Below, piece after piece: positions 8,641-16,807 of a DNA stretch of 64,000 nt. The stretch comes from CAVSRC01 sp963732845 (lineage in GTDB: Bacteria > Pseudomonadota > Alphaproteobacteria > Rhizobiales > Kaistiaceae): positions 248,001 through 312,000 of the forward strand of contig CAVTBE010000011.1 in the NCBI GenBank assembly GCA_963732845.1, given 5' to 3'. Below the pieces are notes generated by a model that saw only the letters and a program-made list of their open reading frames with translations, was not told the origin of the DNA and searched no databases. Numbering within the stretch: position 1 is the stretch's first letter; each line of letters opens with the position of its first letter. Made by a program: the position numbers and the translations under genes.

Positions 8641-9386
8641 TCCCAGGGGTCTCTCGGTTCCTGTGTGGGCGGCGACCCTATGGGTCGCCCGGCAGCGTCG
8701 TCAACCGACCGCTGGTCGAAGAGCGGCGTGTTGCGCCGGCGCATCACCAGCACCAGTGCGGCGCCACAGGCGAGGCCGCCGAGATGCGTCCACCAGGCGA
8801 CGTTGCTCTGGCTGCCGGTGAAGACGGCGATGACCTGGAAGACGACCCAGAAGCCGAGCACGTAGACGGCGCTCAGCCGCAGCGGAATGCGGCCGAAGGC
8901 GAGCACCCACATCTTGGCGCGCGGATGCAGGATCAGATAGGCGACAATGATGCCGGCGATGGCGCCCGAAGCGCCGATCACCGGGCCGGTCGTGGAGGGG
9001 TCGGAAAGAACGAAGACATAGCCGGCACCGGCGGCGCACAGCAGATAGAAGATGAGAAAACGGACGTGGCCGAGCGCGTCCTCGACATTGTCGGCCAGCA
9101 CCCACAAGAAGATCATGTTGCCGGCGAGATGCCAGAAATCGGCGTGCAGGAACGAATAGGTGATCAGCGTCGCGACGTCCGGCACCGCGGCGCGCGAGAC
9201 GTCGATGCCGCTGAAGACGGCAGGAAACAGCCCGAAGGCAATCACCGAGGCGTCGCTGGCCTCGCCGGCGGTGCCCGATTCGACGAGAAAATAGACCAGG
9301 ATGTTGACGACGATCAGGCCCCACGCCACCCACGGCCGCCTGATGTTGCGCAACGGGTTGGTGTCGTAGATCGGAATGAAGGCCAT
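8637..9386 (-). CDS. Rhomboid family intramembrane serine protease
   Basis: A polytopic membrane protein of 249 residues. The catalytic serine lies in GASGAIAG near residue 138 and the partner histidine in WWTHLGGL near residue 199. The motif HADFWHLAGNMIFLWVLADNVED is the typical rhomboid second-helix region (HxxxN). Rhomboids cut transmembrane helices; no substrate is evident. It overlaps the etfB start by four bases and follows the adenosyltransferase gene by 18 bases, so it belongs to the same transcript. This pairing with etfBA recurs in Hyphomicrobiales but its biological reason is unclear. Confidence 0.93.
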   Translation of the reverse strand: MAFIPIYDTNPLRNIRRPWVAWGLIVVNILVYFLVESGTAGEASDASVIAFGLFPAVFSGIDVSRAAVPDVATLITYSFLHADFWHLAGNMIFLWVLADNVEDALGHVRFLIFYLLCAAGAGYVFVLSDPSTTGPVIGASGAIAGIIVAYLILHPRAKMWVLAFGRIPLRLSAVYVLGFWVVFQVIAVFTGSQSNVAWWTHLGGLACGAALVLVMRRRNTPLFDQRSVDDAAGRPIGSPPTQEPRDPWE

Positions 9387-9404
9387 GGCGCTAGGCTCTC
9401 ACCG

Positions 9405-9971
9405 TCAGCGGTTCTCGCCGGGCACCCACAGGACGTCGCCGGCACCGCCGTCATTGGCAAGGCGGGCGGCGACGAAGAAGAAGTCGGACAGGCGGTTGAT
9501 ATAGCGCGTCGCCTCCGGGTTGAGCGGCTCGCGCGCCGCAAGCGCCACCGCCAGCCGTTCCGCCCGCCGCGCCACCGTGCGGCAGAGATGCAGCGTCGCG
9601 GCGGCCGGTGTGCCGCCGGGGAGAACGAAGGAGGTGAGTGGCGCCAGACCGGCATTGAGCGTGTCGATCTCGGCTTCCAGCCGCGCAACCTGGGTGGCGA
9701 CGAGGCGCAGCCGCTCGCGGCCTGGCTTCTCCGGCGTGGCGAGGTCGGCGCCGAGATCGAAGAGATCGTTCTGGATGCGACCGAGCATGGCGTCGAGGCC
9801 GTCGGGCAGGGTGGCCGCTTCCTGGCGTGTCAGGCCGACATGGGCGTTGAGCTCGTCGATGGTGCCGATCGTCTCGAAACGCAGGTCGGATTTCGGCCGC
9901 CGCTCACCAGTGGCCAGCGCCGAGGTGCCATCGTCGCCGGTGCGCGTGTAGATGCGGTTGAGTACGACCAT
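9405..9971 (-). CDS. pduO: Cob(I)alamin adenosyltransferase, PduO/MMAB type
   Basis: Transfers the adenosyl group of ATP to cob(I)alamin, giving coenzyme B12. The product has 188 residues. The N-terminal ATP-binding motif YTRTGDDGT is at residues 8-16, followed by SDLRFETIGTIDELNAHVG. The C-terminal signature is RYINRLSDFFFVAAR. This is the trimeric PduO type and not the CobA type. No cobalamin riboswitch was seen upstream. It sits in the etf/hbd cluster; the B12 coenzyme would serve methylmalonyl-CoA mutase in acyl-CoA or polyhydroxybutyrate metabolism, which is an inference from context. Confidence 0.95.
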   Translation of the reverse strand: MVVLNRIYTRTGDDGTSALATGERRPKSDLRFETIGTIDELNAHVGLTRQEAATLPDGLDAMLGRIQNDLFDLGADLATPEKPGRERLRLVATQVARLEAEIDTLNAGLAPLTSFVLPGGTPAAATLHLCRTVARRAERLAVALAAREPLNPEATRYINRLSDFFFVAARLANDGGAGDVLWVPGENR

Positions 9972-9978
9972 CTTTCTG

Positions 9979-10170
9979 TCACCGCGAAGCGAGGTAGAGG
10001 GCGCCCATCATGATGATGATGGCGGCGAATTGCAGGATGACACGCCAGCGCATGATGGTCTGCGAGGTCTTGGGCGAGCCGCCGCGCGCCATGTTGAAAA
10101 GCCCGGCGAGCAGCACCAGAGCGACGATGCCGACGGCGACCGGGGCGAGGTAGTGGAGGAAGATTGCCAT
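9979..10170 (-). CDS. Twin-transmembrane HIG1-domain protein
   Basis: A 63-residue protein with two membrane helices (about 5-25 and 42-60) joined by a loop, NMARGGSPKTSQTIMRWRV, containing the MRWRV motif typical of HIG1 domains. HIG1 proteins associate with cytochrome c oxidase in mitochondria and alphaproteobacteria. The gene is the first of the minus-strand run that continues through the adenosyltransferase, rhomboid, etfBA and hbd genes. A promoter is expected in the 174 bases shared with the divergent SDR gene, but I could not place it with confidence. Confidence 0.85.
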   Translation of the reverse strand: MAIFLHYLAPVAVGIVALVLLAGLFNMARGGSPKTSQTIMRWRVILQFAAIIIMMGALYLASR

Positions 10171-10344
10171 AGGATGCGGGCCCTGTACGAAGCCCCCCGA
10201 GATTCACTGTCATGAGGCTCGCTGTCATATAGACATATTCCAGCCTTGCCGGCCACGGAGGCGCTGATGGGCGCTGGTTCTCGCCCATCTTGTCGGCGGT
10301 CGGGGGAGGGCGCATCGTCGCGGGAATCGGAAGGAGGGCGGCAC

Positions 10345-11118
10345 ATGCACGGGCTCGACGGCAAGCGGGTTCTGGTCACCGGGGCGGCGACGGGTATCGG
10401 GCGCGCGACGGCACTGCGTTTCGCCGAGGAGGGGGCCAGCGTTGCGGTGAACTTCGTCGGCAACCGGGAACAGGCCGAGACGCTGGTCGACGAACTGACC
10501 GAGATCAATCCGGAGGGCGTCCATATCCTGGCGCCGGCCAATGTCGCCGACGAGGACGCCGTCGACGCGCTTTTCGCCCGCGTGGTCGAACTCGTCGGCG
10601 GCCTCGATGTGCTGGTCAACAATGCCGGCATCAAGATCGACAGCGAACCGCACGAAACCCACATCGCCGATTTCGACCGGGTGATGGAGGTCAACATGCG
10701 TGGCGCGTTCCTGTGCTCGCAGGCGGCGATCCAGCACTTTCTCGATGTCGGCCAGCCCGGCGTGATCATTTCAACCTCGTCGATCCACCAGGCGGTGCCG
10801 CTGCCCGAGGCGATCGCCTATCAGATGTCCGAGGCGGCGCTCGGCGGCATGACGACCACGCTGGCGCTGCGCTATGCCCGCGACGGCATCCGCGTGGTGG
10901 CCGTCGGCCCGGGGGCGGTGATGACGCCGATGAACCCCGATCTCGAGGTCGATCCGGCGGCGCTGAGGCGGGTCGAGACGCAGATCCCCATCGGTCGCGT
11001 GGCGCGGCCGGAGGAAATCGCCGGGGTGATCGTCTTCCTCGCCTCCGACGATGCGTCCTACGTCACCGGGCAGACCTGGTTCGTCGACGGCGGCCTGATG
11101 ATCGCCCGGCCGTCGTAG
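10345..11118 (+). CDS. SDR family oxidoreductase (glucose 1-dehydrogenase-like) with altered active site
   Basis: A 257-residue short-chain dehydrogenase. Visible are the NAD(P) motif TGAATGIG (residues 12-19), NNAG at 92-95, a serine cluster STSS near 143-146, tyrosine Y159 and the C-terminal VTGQTWFVDGG typical of glucose 1-dehydrogenase-like SDRs. The normal YxxxK is here Y-Q-M-S-E: the catalytic lysine is glutamate E163, read directly as GAG. Either the enzyme uses another proton relay or it is not a standard dehydrogenase. The start has a strong AAGGAGG eight bases upstream. Substrate is unknown. A long perfect hairpin follows the gene. Confidence 0.88.
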   Translation: MHGLDGKRVLVTGAATGIGRATALRFAEEGASVAVNFVGNREQAETLVDELTEINPEGVHILAPANVADEDAVDALFARVVELVGGLDVLVNNAGIKIDSEPHETHIADFDRVMEVNMRGAFLCSQAAIQHFLDVGQPGVIISTSSIHQAVPLPEAIAYQMSEAALGGMTTTLALRYARDGIRVVAVGPGAVMTPMNPDLEVDPAALRRVETQIPIGRVARPEEIAGVIVFLASDDASYVTGQTWFVDGGLMIARPS

Positions 11119-11134
11119 TGGATGGTCAACGGTC

Positions 11135-11178
11135 AATGGTGAATGGCTGGGATGGTGCCATCCCAGCCATTCACCATT
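11135..11178. terminator. Perfect 21-bp inverted repeat between convergent genes
   Basis: Arms 11135-11155 and 11158-11178 are exact reverse complements separated by only TG, which would give a very stable hairpin. It lies between two convergent SDR genes ending at 11118 and 11203. No T-run follows on either strand, so it is not a textbook intrinsic terminator; it may be a bidirectional mRNA end or a palindromic repeat. Nearby ATTCAC-like units (ATTCACT, ATTCAAC, ATTCACC) continue to about 11198. Confidence 0.55.
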
Positions 11179-11202
11179 CACTATTCAACCATTCACCACG
11201 GC

Positions 11203-12126
11203 TCAGCGCTGCTGGAGCAGGACCCGGTCCATGATGCGGGTGGGCAGGAGCCGCTTCAGCCAGGCGCCGACCAGAGTGGGGATGGTGACGCGGTAGCGAG
11301 CCCGCGGCCGCGGGTCTTCCAGCGCATGGAACAGCTTTTCGGCAACCGCCTCCGGGCCGCGCTTGAACGAGTTCACTCGGTTGCCGCTGGCGTATTTCGA
11401 TAATTCGCGGCTGTAGTCGCCACGGTAGAGGGAATTGCGCACGTCGACGGTTTCGATGAAATGGCCGCGGGCGTTGTCGAGCATGCGGGTGTGGATGGGC
11501 CCGGGCTGGAGGATGATCGCCTCGATTCCCGTCCCCTTGAGCTCCAGGCGCAGCGTGTCGGTCCAGCCCTCGACGGCGTGCTTGGTGGCGGCATAGGCTC
11601 CCATAAAGCGCAGGGAGACGAATCCCAGTACCGAGGAGCAGTTGACGATGCGGCCGTGCCCCTGCTTGCGCATGACCGGCAGCACGCGCCGGGTCAGCTC
11701 GTACCAGCCGAAGAAGTTCGTCTCGAAAAGCCGGCGGACGTTCTCGGTCGGCACGTCCTCGAAGGCGCCAGGCTGGCTGTAGGCGCCGTTGTTGAACAGG
11801 GCGTCGAGCTTGCCGCCGGTGCGGCGGAGGATTTCGTCGACGGCGGCGGCAATGGAATCGGTGTCGGCGAGGTCGAGGCGCAGCGTCTCCAGCCCTTCGC
11901 CGGCAAGGCGATCGGCGTCCTCCTGACGGCGGCAGGTGGCGAAAACGCGCCAGCCGCCGTGCTGCTTAAGGGCGCGGGCGCAGTGATAGCCGATGCCGGA
12001 CGAGCAACCTGTGATCAGGATGGTCCGTTCCGGCGCCTGCAATTTGGGCCCGGTTGTCGCGGCTGCAGTCTCGCCCGGATGCAATGCGTCGGTGACGATG
12101 GCATCGTGGCGGGTCGTATCCACCAT
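11203..12126 (-). CDS. SDR family oxidoreductase
   Basis: A 307-residue short-chain dehydrogenase of the classical type. It has a roughly 33-residue N-terminal extension before the NAD(P) motif TGCSSGIG (residues 39-46). NNGAYSQPG stands for the NNAG segment, S of NCSSVLGF and the YAATK motif near residues 176-180 complete an intact active site. The start ATG at 12126 gives MVDTTRHDA with GGGGGACTGAG just upstream. The C-terminal part (RVTIPTLVGAWLKRLLPTRIMDRVL) resembles SDRs annotated as oxidoreductases of unknown substrate. It converges on the other SDR gene. They are not close paralogues. Confidence 0.88.
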   Translation of the reverse strand: MVDTTRHDAIVTDALHPGETAAATTGPKLQAPERTILITGCSSGIGYHCARALKQHGGWRVFATCRRQEDADRLAGEGLETLRLDLADTDSIAAAVDEILRRTGGKLDALFNNGAYSQPGAFEDVPTENVRRLFETNFFGWYELTRRVLPVMRKQGHGRIVNCSSVLGFVSLRFMGAYAATKHAVEGWTDTLRLELKGTGIEAIILQPGPIHTRMLDNARGHFIETVDVRNSLYRGDYSRELSKYASGNRVNSFKRGPEAVAEKLFHALEDPRPRARYRVTIPTLVGAWLKRLLPTRIMDRVLLQQR

Positions 12127-12399
12127 TCTCAGTCCCCCAATCCTCCCGCCGCTTGAGGAAGATGGCCGAGATTTCAGATATGATGCAAGGGGCAAGGACA
12201 CCGACATCTCGGAAGGTGGTTACCTGCGGCAGTTTGGTCTCACCTTGATTCGGGCGCGAACCGGGGTTCCGGCCATTTGCGCGGTATCCGGGGCGATTAA
12301 CCAGGTTGGACAGAACCCCTTCGACGCCGGGGGCACCGGCAGGTGAGAGATGTCCCGCCGCCGCAACTTGAGCGAGCAGGGCAGGAGCACGTCACGCCC

Positions 12400-13257
12400 A
12401 TGGCCAATGCTGAACGCGGTCTCCTGCGCACGGCATGGGTGGTCGTCGGCGACGCCTTCGGCCATTTCCTGTGGGACGACGGCTGGGCGATGGCCAGCCA
12501 CGTCGCCCTGTCGGGCCTGATGGCGCTGTTCCCCTTCCTGATCTTCGTGGCGTCGCTGGCGGGCTTCGTCGGGGCCGAGGGGCTGTCGGTCAGGGTCGCC
12601 GAAATCCTCTTCGCGGTGTGGCCGCAGGATGTCGCCGGCCCCATCGCCGACGAGGTCAGGCGGGTGCTGGTTACCGAGCATCGCGGCCTGGTCACCGTCT
12701 CCGCGGTGATCACAGTCTATCTCGCCTCCAACGGCATCGAGGCGGTGCGCAACGGCCTCAACCGGGCCTACCGTGTGGTCGACCGCCGGTCGATCTTCTT
12801 CCGGCGGGGGCAGAGCATCGTGCTGGTGCTGACCGGCGCGGTGGCGAGCCTGGCGCTGGTGCTGATGGTGGCGCTGGGCTCCACGGCGCTCAACGATCTC
12901 GTCGCCGTCGCGCCGGTGCTTGCGCCGCTCGGTTCCGTTTCGGTGCTGGCGCGTGCGCTCATCGCCGGTGTCGTGCTGGCGGTGGGACTGGCCCTCGCCC
13001 ATGTCTGGCTGCCGGCCGGGCGGCCGCACTGGCCGCGCCTGTGGCCTGGCATCGCGATGACGCTCGCCGGCTGGTTCATCGCCGCCTGGCTGTTCCGCAT
13101 CTACCTCGCGACCTTCTCGAACATGGCGGCGACCTATGCCGGGCTCGCCGGCGTGTTCACCGCCATCTTCTTCCTCTACATGGTGGCAGTGCTGCTGCTG
13201 TTCGGGGCGGAGTTCAATGCCGCCTTGAGCCGCCTGCGCGACGGCACGATTGGCTGA
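12400..13257 (+). CDS. YihY/BrkB family inner-membrane protein
   Basis: A 285-residue polytopic membrane protein with about six spans. The YihY signatures are HVALSGLMALFPFLIFVASLAG near residues 29-50 and the C-terminal TYAGLAGVFTAIFFLYMVAVLLLFGAEFNAAL. The family was once called ribonuclease BN by mistake; its real function is unknown, and transport or envelope roles are suggested. The start at 12400 (MANAERGLL) is preferred, with GGAG upstream; a GTG at 12343 in frame would add 19 hydrophilic residues. The 270 bases upstream hold no gene. Confidence 0.9.
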   Translation: MANAERGLLRTAWVVVGDAFGHFLWDDGWAMASHVALSGLMALFPFLIFVASLAGFVGAEGLSVRVAEILFAVWPQDVAGPIADEVRRVLVTEHRGLVTVSAVITVYLASNGIEAVRNGLNRAYRVVDRRSIFFRRGQSIVLVLTGAVASLALVLMVALGSTALNDLVAVAPVLAPLGSVSVLARALIAGVVLAVGLALAHVWLPAGRPHWPRLWPGIAMTLAGWFIAAWLFRIYLATFSNMAATYAGLAGVFTAIFFLYMVAVLLLFGAEFNAALSRLRDGTIG

Positions 13258-13265
13258 TGCCGCCG

Positions 13266-13718
13266 TCAGGCGTGGCCGGCCACCGGCAGCGCGGCTGCGG
13301 CGCGGGCGAGCGCCATCTCCATGGCGGCGTAGAGTTCGCGCGGGCTGTATGGTTTGACCACGGCGCCGGCAAAGCCGGCGGCGCGGGCGCGCGGTGCGGC
13401 CAGGCCTTCGCGGTCGTCGGTGAGGGCAATGATGGGCAGCGCGCCGCGGCCGTCAAGCGACCGGATCAGCTGGGCTGCGACGATTCCGTCCATGTCGGGA
13501 ATGGCCGGATCGAGCAGGATGAGGTCGAACGCCGGTTCGCGACGGATAAGCGCCAGGCCGGTCTCGCCGCCGGCGGCGCAAAACGGGTCGCAGCCGAATT
13601 GCTGCACGAGAATCGTGGCAATCATGGTACTGGCCGGGCTGCCGCCGACGATGGCGACGCGTGGCCGGTGGCCGTTGACCGTCAGATGGACGATCGGTTC
13701 CTCGGCTTCTTCCGCCAT
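13266..13718 (-). CDS. Stand-alone response-regulator receiver domain, degenerate acid pocket
   Basis: A 150-residue single receiver domain. The phosphoacceptor is D70 in LILLDPAIPDMDG, the conserved Thr is T100 (IIALTDD) and the Lys is K122 (VVKPYSP). The acidic pair that binds Mg2+ at the end of strand 1 (normally DD) is GG at residues 25-26 (VAIVGGSPAS). Mg2+-dependent phosphorylation is therefore doubtful, and the protein may be a pseudo-receiver. The ATG at 13718 has GAGGGGT upstream. No histidine kinase is adjacent; it converges with the yihY-like gene and is divergent from the AEC transporter gene. Confidence 0.85.
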   Translation of the reverse strand: MAEEAEEPIVHLTVNGHRPRVAIVGGSPASTMIATILVQQFGCDPFCAAGGETGLALIRREPAFDLILLDPAIPDMDGIVAAQLIRSLDGRGALPIIALTDDREGLAAPRARAAGFAGAVVKPYSPRELYAAMEMALARAAAALPVAGHA

Positions 13719-13787
13719 GCCACCCCTCGCGATACGCAACAACACAGCGCAAGTATCGCCGGCTTTGCTTAACGAGCGCCTAAACGC

Positions 13788-14741
13788 ATGAGCCAGATCG
13801 TCACCATCATCCTTCCGGTCTTCGGACTGATCGGCACCGGCTATGTCGTTGCCTGGTTCAGGCTGCTGCCCGAGGGCAGCGACCGGGCGCTGGCCGATTT
13901 CTGCTTCGTCGTCGCCATTCCGCTGCTCATCTTCCGCATCATCGCGACGGCCGATTTCTCCGGCGGCTCGCCCATCAACCTATGGCTTGCTTATTACGTC
14001 GGCTTCGCTTCCGTGTGGGTCCTCGGCACGCTCACCGTGCGCCGCCTGTTTGGACGCGACGCGCGCACCGGGGTGGTCGCCGGCGTGTCGGCGGCCTTCC
14101 CCAATACGCTGCTTCTCGCCCTTCCGCTGGTCATCACCGCTTACGGCGACGAGGGCGCTGCGGCGCTGGCGGTGCTCGTCACCATCAATCTGCCGGTGAT
14201 GATGTCGGTCAGCGTCTTCCTCAACGAGCGGGCGCTGGTCGTCGATGGGGTGTCGACGCGCACGGATTCACGGGCTGCCCTGAAGGTGGCCGCCCTGGCG
14301 CTGGCGAAGAACCCGATCATCATCGGGATAGCCGCCGGCGTCGCGTGGCGCCTGCTGGGGCTGCCGCTGGGTGGGCCGGCGGGCATGGTGGTAGACCGGC
14401 TCTCCGGCGTTGCCGGCACGCTGGCGCTGTTTACGGTCGGCATGACGCTGCGCCGGTACGGCCTTTCCGGCAATCTTCGGCCGGCGCTGATCATCGCCGG
14501 CCTCAAGCTCGTCGTCATGCCGGCCATCATTTTCGCGGTCCTGGCGACGGTGATCCATCTGCCGCCAGTCTGGGCGAAGACGCTGGTCATCACCGCCGCG
14601 TGCCCGACCGGCGTCAATGCCTGGCTGGTGGCGGCCCGCTTCCGCACCGGCGAGGCGGTCGCCTCCAACGCCATTACGCTCAACACCGCCGCGGCGGCGG
14701 TCACCGTTGCGGTATGGCTGCACGTGGTGGAGTGGCTGTAG
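13788..14741 (+). CDS. AEC family (auxin efflux carrier-like) transporter
   Basis: A 317-residue membrane protein with ten predicted spans in two inverted halves. Family signatures are IILPVFGLIGTGYVVAWFRLLPE at the N-terminus, FPNTLLLALPLVITAYGDEG in the middle and VITAACPTGVNAWLVAARF near residue 268. Bacterial AEC proteins usually export or import malate, malonate or related small acids; the substrate here is not evident from neighbours. It is transcribed away from the receiver-like gene, with 69 bases between the two starts. Confidence 0.92.
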   Translation: MSQIVTIILPVFGLIGTGYVVAWFRLLPEGSDRALADFCFVVAIPLLIFRIIATADFSGGSPINLWLAYYVGFASVWVLGTLTVRRLFGRDARTGVVAGVSAAFPNTLLLALPLVITAYGDEGAAALAVLVTINLPVMMSVSVFLNERALVVDGVSTRTDSRAALKVAALALAKNPIIIGIAAGVAWRLLGLPLGGPAGMVVDRLSGVAGTLALFTVGMTLRRYGLSGNLRPALIIAGLKLVVMPAIIFAVLATVIHLPPVWAKTLVITAACPTGVNAWLVAARFRTGEAVASNAITLNTAAAAVTVAVWLHVVEWL

Positions 14742-14777
14742 GGCGCTCCCGCGCGCGGCGGCGCGTCCCCTGCTGCG

Positions 14778-15101
14778 TCAGTCCTGGGCGGCGAAGTCGA
14801 CCACGCAGGCCTTTTCCAGGTTGGGGTCGAGCCAGCGCTCGATGAAGGCCCGATGGGCGGGATGCGGCAGATAGGCGTCGCGTCCTTCCGGGCCGGCAAA
14901 GGTGACGATGAAGCAATGGGTGAAGCCGTCGTCGAGGCCCTCCGGACTGGAGTTCACCCCCCACTCGAAATCGGTGACGAAAGGCAGGCTGGCACAGAAC
15001 GCCCGGAATGCATCTTCGATGCCGGCCACCGTCGCGGCGGAGGTGGCGTCCTTGAATTTGAACAGGACGACGTGGCGGTAGACGTTGGCACGTTGGGCCA
15101 T
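14778..15101 (-). CDS. Dabb family (stress-responsive A/B barrel) protein
   Basis: A 107-residue single Dabb domain. The start MAQRANVYRHVVLFKFKD and the core motifs WGVNSSPEGLDDGFTHCFIVTFAG, then RDAYLPHPAHRAFIERW, are diagnostic. These proteins form dimeric ferredoxin-like barrels; some are enzymes but most are uncharacterised. ATG at 15101 was taken, with GGGAGA upstream; a GTG codon immediately before it is also possible. Neighbours give no functional clue. Confidence 0.88.
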   Translation of the reverse strand: MAQRANVYRHVVLFKFKDATSAATVAGIEDAFRAFCASLPFVTDFEWGVNSSPEGLDDGFTHCFIVTFAGPEGRDAYLPHPAHRAFIERWLDPNLEKACVVDFAAQD

Positions 15102-15192
15102 CACTGGATCTCCCTTTCCGGTTCCTCAGAACGCCGGTTGCGCGAGCCTATCGGCAAGACCCGGCGGGCGCACCGGGCCGATGGCCGCATCC

Positions 15193-16032
15193 CTACAGCC
15201 CCACCATCCGCCTGATGTCGTCCGGGGTGCGGCCGGTAGCCCGGAGGGCGGACAGCGCCGTGTCGCGGTCGGACTTGGAGAGCTTGCGCCCCGAGGCGTC
15301 GGTGACGAGGCGGTGATGGACGTAGCGCGGGGTGGGGAGGCCGAGGAGGCGCTGCAGGAGCACATGCACCGAGGTGGCGGAAAAGAGGTCGCGGCCACGC
15401 ACCACATGGGTGATCCCCTGGCGCGCGTCGTCGACGGTGACCGACAGGTGATAGGAGGTCGGCACCTCCTTGCGGGCAATCACCACATCGCCCCAGGCGG
15501 CCGGTTCGGCGGCGATGGTCTGCCCCTCGCTGTCCTCATGCCATGACAGCGGCCCCGCCGCGGCCACCGCTTCGGCGATCCTGAGACGCAGGGTGTAGGG
15601 CTCGCCGCGGTCGATGCGGGCTTCCGCCTCTCCCGTCGAAAGATCGCGCTCGGTGCCCGGATAGAGCGGCGCCCCGTCGGGGTCGCGCGGCCAGGCCGGG
15701 TCAGCGGTTGCCCGCGCGATCTCGGCGCGGCTCATGAAAGCCGGATAGATCAGTCCCATGTCGGTCAGTTGGGCGAGGGCGGCGGCGTAATCGGCCATGT
15801 GCTCCGACTGGCGGCGCACCGGCTCCTCCCAGGCCAGCCCCAGCCAGTGCAAGTCGTCATGGATCGCCGCTTCGTATTGCGGCCGGCAGCGGGTGCGGTC
15901 GATGTCCTCGATCCTCAGCAGGAAGCGGCCGCCGGCTGCGCGGCAGAGTGCGAAGTCGGTCAGCGCGGAGAAGGCGTGGCCGAGGTGCAGCGCACCGTTG
16001 GGCGAGGGCGCGAAGCGGAAAACGGGTTGCAT
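15193..16032 (-). CDS. gluQRS: Glutamyl-Q tRNA(Asp) synthetase
   Basis: Attaches glutamate to the queuosine base of tRNA(Asp). The 279-residue protein is a truncated class I synthetase without an anticodon domain. Motifs are RFAPSPNGALHLGH (HIGH box at 16-19) and KLSKS at 250-254. The zinc-site cysteines of the E. coli enzyme are not conserved: the CxC position reads A98-F-M100 (YPAFMSRAEI) and the later Y-x3-C is Y124-PGT-E128. The protein probably folds without zinc, a variation I believe occurs in related alphaproteobacteria. It is divergent from the DNA glycosylase gene. Confidence 0.93.
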   Translation of the reverse strand: MQPVFRFAPSPNGALHLGHAFSALTDFALCRAAGGRFLLRIEDIDRTRCRPQYEAAIHDDLHWLGLAWEEPVRRQSEHMADYAAALAQLTDMGLIYPAFMSRAEIARATADPAWPRDPDGAPLYPGTERDLSTGEAEARIDRGEPYTLRLRIAEAVAAAGPLSWHEDSEGQTIAAEPAAWGDVVIARKEVPTSYHLSVTVDDARQGITHVVRGRDLFSATSVHVLLQRLLGLPTPRYVHHRLVTDASGRKLSKSDRDTALSALRATGRTPDDIRRMVGL

Positions 16033-16096
16033 GGGAATGCGCGTCCGGCTTGATCGCTTGACCGCTCTCGTTTAGCAGCCCCGGGGATCCAAGCCC

Positions 16097-16735
16097 ATGC
16101 GCACCATCGAGACCACCGACGATCTTGCCGCGGGCCTTGCCGTCCTCGCGCAGGCCGACCGCCGGCTGAAGCCGGTGATCCGGGCCGCCGGCACGCTGCC
16201 GCTGCGCCGCCGGGCGCCGGGTTTCGCCGGGCTCGCCCGCGTCGTCGTCGGGCAGCAGGTGTCGGTTGCCAGCGCCGATGCCATCTGGGCGCGCTGCCTG
16301 GCCGCCTTTCCCGAGATGACGCCGGAGGCCATCGGTCGGGCGCGCGAGTCGCGCTTCCGCAAGGCGGGCCTGTCGGCGCCCAAGATCCGCACCTTGCGCG
16401 CGGTTGCCGCCGCCTGCCGGGACGGGCTCGATCTCGACGGGCTTGCCGCGCTGCCGGCCGAGGACGCCCACGCGCGGCTATGCGCCATCAAGGGCATCGG
16501 GCCATGGACGGCGGACATTTACCTGCTCTTCTGCCTCGGCCACCCGGACATTTTTCCGGCCGGCGATCTGGCGTTGAGGATCGCAGTCGCGGATGCTTTC
16601 GGGCTCACCGCACCGCCGGCGGCCGAGGAACTCGCCGCGCTCGCCCGCCGCTGGTCGCCGTGGCGGAGCGTCGCGGCCACCCTCTTCTGGGGCTATTACG
16701 GTGCGCGCAAGAGAACCATGAAGCTTCCGCTGTGA
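16097..16735 (+). CDS. DNA-3-methyladenine glycosylase II (AlkA-like, HhH-GPD)
   Basis: A base-excision repair glycosylase of 212 residues that removes alkylated bases. The helix-hairpin-helix LCAIKGIGPWTADIYLLF occupies residues 128-145 and the catalytic aspartate is D157 in HPDIFPAGDLAL. The N-terminal AlkA domain is absent, as in the short bacterial and yeast MAG-type enzymes. It stands alone between gluQRS and the esterase gene; no ada or other adaptive-response gene is adjacent. Confidence 0.93.
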   Translation: MRTIETTDDLAAGLAVLAQADRRLKPVIRAAGTLPLRRRAPGFAGLARVVVGQQVSVASADAIWARCLAAFPEMTPEAIGRARESRFRKAGLSAPKIRTLRAVAAACRDGLDLDGLAALPAEDAHARLCAIKGIGPWTADIYLLFCLGHPDIFPAGDLALRIAVADAFGLTAPPAAEELAALARRWSPWRSVAATLFWGYYGARKRTMKLPL

Positions 16736-16807
16736 CCGGCCGCCACGGTTGGCATCGGTGGCGCGATCCGGCAATCTGGCCATCACAACGGAGCATCCAG
16801 AAACAGC

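Noticed and set aside
9972..10344. Cobalamin riboswitch before the adenosyltransferase gene
   Set aside because: No B12-box or conserved core could be seen, and the adenosyltransferase gene is second in its run behind the HIG1 gene.
11158..11198. Short ATTCAC-like repeats resembling a small tandem array
   Set aside because: Units are 7-9 bases with irregular spacing and no unique spacers, so this is not a CRISPR array; it is part of the palindromic region.
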